A DNA stretch of 6,532 bases from an uncultured Holophagales bacterium (GTDB lineage Bacteria; Acidobacteriota; Thermoanaerobaculia; UBA5066), in NCBI GenBank assembly GCA_937864895.1, contig CALMDF010000214.1:1-6532 (forward strand), in the 5' to 3' direction. The notes beneath the pieces are model-generated. The model did not search any database. It saw only the letters and a program-made list of their open reading frames with translations, and was not told where the DNA came from. The position numbers were made by a program, and so were the translations under genes. Position 1 is the stretch's first letter. Every line of letters begins with the position of its first letter. This document shows positions 4,183-6,532 of the stretch, piece by piece.

Positions 4183-6485
4183 CACCGCCGCCTTCCGCGG
4201 GGAGCGGGGCCGGACGCCTTGCGGGCGGGCCCGCGGGCGGGGCGTTCCGGCCCCCGCGGCCCTCTCGACGCCCGGTGGGGCGTCGCGCGCTCGATGACGG
4301 CGGCGCGCGTCGTGTTCCGGGGAGCGGAGGCCCCGGTGAGCCGGAAGTCGAGGAGGCGCTTGTCGAAGTCGGCGCGGGTGAGCTTCACGCGGAGGTGGTC
4401 GCCGAGGCGGAAGACCCGGCCCGTCGAGGTGCCGACGAGGCGGTGCTCGACGTCCTCGTAGCGGTAGAAGTCGTCCTCGAGGGCGTCCATCGGGAGGAGG
4501 CCGTCCGCGTAGACCCCCTCGAGCGTGATGAAGAGGCCGAAGGGGACGACGGCCGAGACGTAGGCGTCGAACTCCTCGCCGACCCTCTTCGAGAGGTAGA
4601 CGAACTTCTTCCACGACTGCGCCTCGCGCTCGGCCGACTCGGCGCGCCGCTCCCTTTCGGAGCAGTGGGCCGAGGCATCCACGAGCCAGCGCTCGCGGCT
4701 CTCGGCCTCGGCCGTGGCGGGGGCGCGGCGCGCGGCGATCCACTCGCAGAGGGCGCGGTGGACGACGAGGTCGGGGTAGCGGCGGATGGGCGAGGTGAAG
4801 TGGGCGTAGTAGTCCGCCGCGAGGGCGTAGTGTCCGCGGCACTCGGGGGCGTAGAGGGCCTTCTTCTGGGCCCGGAGGACGAGGTCGGAGACGAACCGCT
4901 CCTCGGGACGGCCCTCGGCCTGGTCGAGGATCCGCTGGAAGAGCGAGGGGCTGACCTGCTCGTCGTCCTCGGGGATCTCGTAGCCGAGCGGCTCGAGGAC
5001 GGCGCGGATGTCGGCGAGCTTGCGCTCGTCGGGCCGGTCGTGGACCCGGTACATCGCCGGGGTGGGGACGAAGACGAGCTGCCTCGCCACGGCCTCGTTG
5101 GCCGCGAGCATGAACTCCTCGATGAGCCGGTGGGCCTCGTTCCTCACCGCCTTGACGATGGCGACGACGTCGCCCGTCTCGCCGAGGACGAGGTCGGCGT
5201 CGGGGAGGTCGAAGTCGAGGGAGCCCCTCCCCTTCCTCATCCAGCGGAGCGCGAAGGCGGCCTTGCGGGCCACGAGGAGCATGGGGCGGACCTCGGCGGG
5301 GACCTTCTCCTCGGGCGGCTCGTGGCCCTGGAAGAACGCCGCGACGTCGGTGTAGGTGAGGCGCGCCTTCGAGTGGATGACGCTCCGGTAGAACTCGGCG
5401 GTGAGCGTCTCCCCTTTCGAGTCGAGGGTGAGCTGGGCCGTCACGGTCCGCTTCTCCTCGCGGGGGCGGAGGGAGCAGAGGTCGTTCGAGAGCCGCTCGG
5501 GGAGCATCGGGATGGCGCGGTCGGGGAAGTAGACCGAGGTGCCCCGCTCGAAGGCCTCGGCGTCGAGGGCCGAGCCCGGGGTGACGTAGTGGGAGACGTC
5601 GGCGATGTGGATGCCGAGCCGGAAGCCGCCTCCCGGCAGCTCCTCGGCGGAGATCGCGTCGTCGAAGTCGCGGGCGGTCTCGCCGTCGATCGTGACGACG
5701 CAGTCGCGGGTGAGGTCGCGGCGGGTCCGCCACTCGGAGTCCTGGATCGCGGCCACGGCCCGCTCGGACTCCGCGACGGAGGCGGTCGTGAACTCGCGGG
5801 GGATCCCCCACTTGCGGGCCACGACCTCGACGTCGATGCCGGGGTCTCCGGGGAACCCGATGAGCTCGGTGACCTCGGCCTGGGCCATGCGGCGCTCGTC
5901 GGGGTAGGAGGTGATGCGGGCGTCGACGTAGATGCCGTCGGGGGCGTCGAGGTCCTTCCCCTCGGGAACGCGGAGGATGGCGTCGATCTTCGTGTCGTAG
6001 GGGACGATGACGGTGCCGTCGGGGCCGCGGGCGATGCGGCCGACGACCGTCTCGCGGCGCCTCACGAGGACCTTGATGACCGTCCCGGTCTCCAGGGGCC
6101 CGCGGAAGCCGCGGCGGGCCTTCGGCTTCTCGACGCGCACGAGGACGAAGTCGCCGTCGAGGGCCGAGCCCGCCCCGCCGCGGACGATCGGGGTGTCGGG
6201 GACGCCCCTCTCGCCGGAGAGGAGCCAGGCCCGCCCCTCGCCCCGGACGGCGATGCGGCCGGCCGTGAGGTTCGTGTTCTCGATGAGGGAGAGCTTCTCG
6301 CCGCGGGTGCGGACGACGAGACCCTTGCGCTCGAGGGCGTCGACCTCGTCGTGGAGGGCGTCGAGCGAGGATTCCTCCGGGGAGGGGCCGAGGATCTCCC
6401 TGGCGACGTCGCGGAAGGAGAGGATGCGCCGCCCTCGCGGCGCGAGCGCCGCGAGGATGCGGCTTTCGAGGGTCTCAGTGGTCAC
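4182..6485 (-). CDS. rnr: Ribonuclease R (RNB-family 3'-5' exoribonuclease)
   Basis: This 767-residue protein is a processive hydrolytic 3'-to-5' exoribonuclease that degrades structured RNA, including rRNA and mRNA, in the cytoplasm. In order it has an N-terminal winged-helix region (5-65), two cold-shock-type OB domains (about 72-120 and 135-210), the RNB catalytic domain (about 258-580), an S1 RNA-binding domain (about 637-712) and an Arg/Pro-rich basic tail (715-767). The active-site acidic set is complete in IDGETARDFDDAIS: Asp267, Asp273, Asp275 and Asp276, with the spacing seen in RNase II/R. HIADVSHYV supplies the RNA-stacking Tyr300, and HFTSPIRRYPDLVVHR (562-577) is the signature RNB segment. 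The winged helix and basic tail favour RNase R over RNase II. The start is GTG, overlapping the previous stop as GTGA and without a strong ribosome binding site, so expression probably depends on coupling to the upstream gene. Confidence 0.96.
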   Translation of the reverse strand: MTTETLESRILAALAPRGRRILSFRDVAREILGPSPEESSLDALHDEVDALERKGLVVRTRGEKLSLIENTNLTAGRIAVRGEGRAWLLSGERGVPDTPIVRGGAGSALDGDFVLVRVEKPKARRGFRGPLETGTVIKVLVRRRETVVGRIARGPDGTVIVPYDTKIDAILRVPEGKDLDAPDGIYVDARITSYPDERRMAQAEVTELIGFPGDPGIDVEVVARKWGIPREFTTASVAESERAVAAIQDSEWRTRRDLTRDCVVTIDGETARDFDDAISAEELPGGGFRLGIHIADVSHYVTPGSALDAEAFERGTSVYFPDRAIPMLPERLSNDLCSLRPREEKRTVTAQLTLDSKGETLTAEFYRSVIHSKARLTYTDVAAFFQGHEPPEEKVPAEVRPMLLVARKAAFALRWMRKGRGSLDFDLPDADLVLGETGDVVAIVKAVRNEAHRLIEEFMLAANEAVARQLVFVPTPAMYRVHDRPDERKLADIRAVLEPLGYEIPEDDEQVSPSLFQRILDQAEGRPEERFVSDLVLRAQKKALYAPECRGHYALAADYYAHFTSPIRRYPDLVVHRALCEWIAARRAPATAEAESRERWLVDASAHCSERERRAESAEREAQSWKKFVYLSKRVGEEFDAYVSAVVPFGLFITLEGVYADGLLPMDALEDDFYRYEDVEHRLVGTSTGRVFRLGDHLRVKLTRADFDKRLLDFRLTGASAPRNTTRAAVIERATPHRASRGPRGPERPARGPARKASGPAPRGRRR

Positions 6486-6532
6486 GATGTTCTTTCGGGG
6501 CGCCCGCCGATGCAGGCCTCCACCGCGCGAGG
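6482..6532 (-). CDS. C-terminal end of an unidentified upstream gene
   Basis: From the right edge one minus-strand frame is open for 16 codons, reading PRAVEACIGGRPERTS, and then stops at TGA (6484-6482). That TGA overlaps the GTG start of rnr in the string GTGA, a common junction in tightly packed operons. The mirrored tight junction between rnr and der makes a real coding end plausible. The fragment is too short to identify, and 16 open codons are easily met by chance in G+C-rich DNA. Confidence 0.4.
   Translation of the reverse strand, partial: PRAVEACIGGRPERTS

Noticed and set aside
2833..4461. 542-codon plus-strand open frame opposite der and the end of rnr
   Set aside because: Low-complexity Glu/Asp/Gly/Leu/Val translation expected from the complement of GAG/CTC/GTC-rich codons. 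Der on the other strand has every GTPase motif.
4183..5811. Upstream extension of the der frame by about 540 codons, suggesting a fused protein
   Set aside because: The extension lies entirely inside rnr in another frame and reads as Arg/Pro-rich noise. The rnr frame has all catalytic residues, and der has a proper ATG and ribosome binding site.
6480..6532. Separate promoter for rnr at the right edge
   Set aside because: No recognisable -35/-10 pair is visible in the 47 bases, and the GTGA overlap favours coupling to an upstream gene.

Overview
The window is about two-thirds G+C and almost all coding potential lies on the minus strand. Codon use is strongly biased to G/C-ending codons (GAG, CTC, GTC, GCG), so long shadow frames appear in both orientations. 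The core genes (RNase R, Der, a MerR-type regulator, tRNA-Pro) are bacterial. Base composition and gene style would suit an acidobacterial or deltaproteobacterial type of lineage, but nothing here fixes the taxon.

Layout, read in the direction of transcription (high to low coordinates). (1) 6532-2048 is a compact housekeeping block. The last 16 codons of an unidentified upstream gene overlap the GTG start of rnr (RNase R) in a GTGA junction. rnr overlaps der (ribosome-assembly GTPase) by one base (TGATG). After 47 bases comes a MerR-type HTH protein with a long Pro/Ala/Glu-rich tail. (2) 2023-1947 is a complete tRNA-Pro(GGG) gene with encoded CCA, 24 bases after the regulator gene and on the same strand. 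(3) 1946-1778 is a short A+T-richer junction holding a probable intrinsic terminator for the tRNA, two direct copies of TTAGATAC, a possible promoter and a second hairpin. (4) 1777-256 carries a 76-residue excisionase-like winged-HTH protein and, 19 bases later, a 423-residue tyrosine recombinase with a complete catalytic set. (5) 255-1 has a strong hairpin just after the integrase and, at the edge, a possible start of one more minus-strand gene.

Interpretation: this is the right-hand boundary of an integrative element (prophage, genomic island or integrative conjugative element) inserted at the 3' end of the tRNA-Pro gene. Its xis-int module abuts the tRNA, and its body and cargo continue past base 1, outside the window. 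The housekeeping block is chromosomal backbone. No CRISPR array, IS element or defence gene is visible. The points most worth a second look are the junction architecture (terminator, repeats and an 11-base copy of the tRNA 3' end) and the Cys-bearing insertion in the integrase. The cargo that would reveal any new system is not in this sequence.
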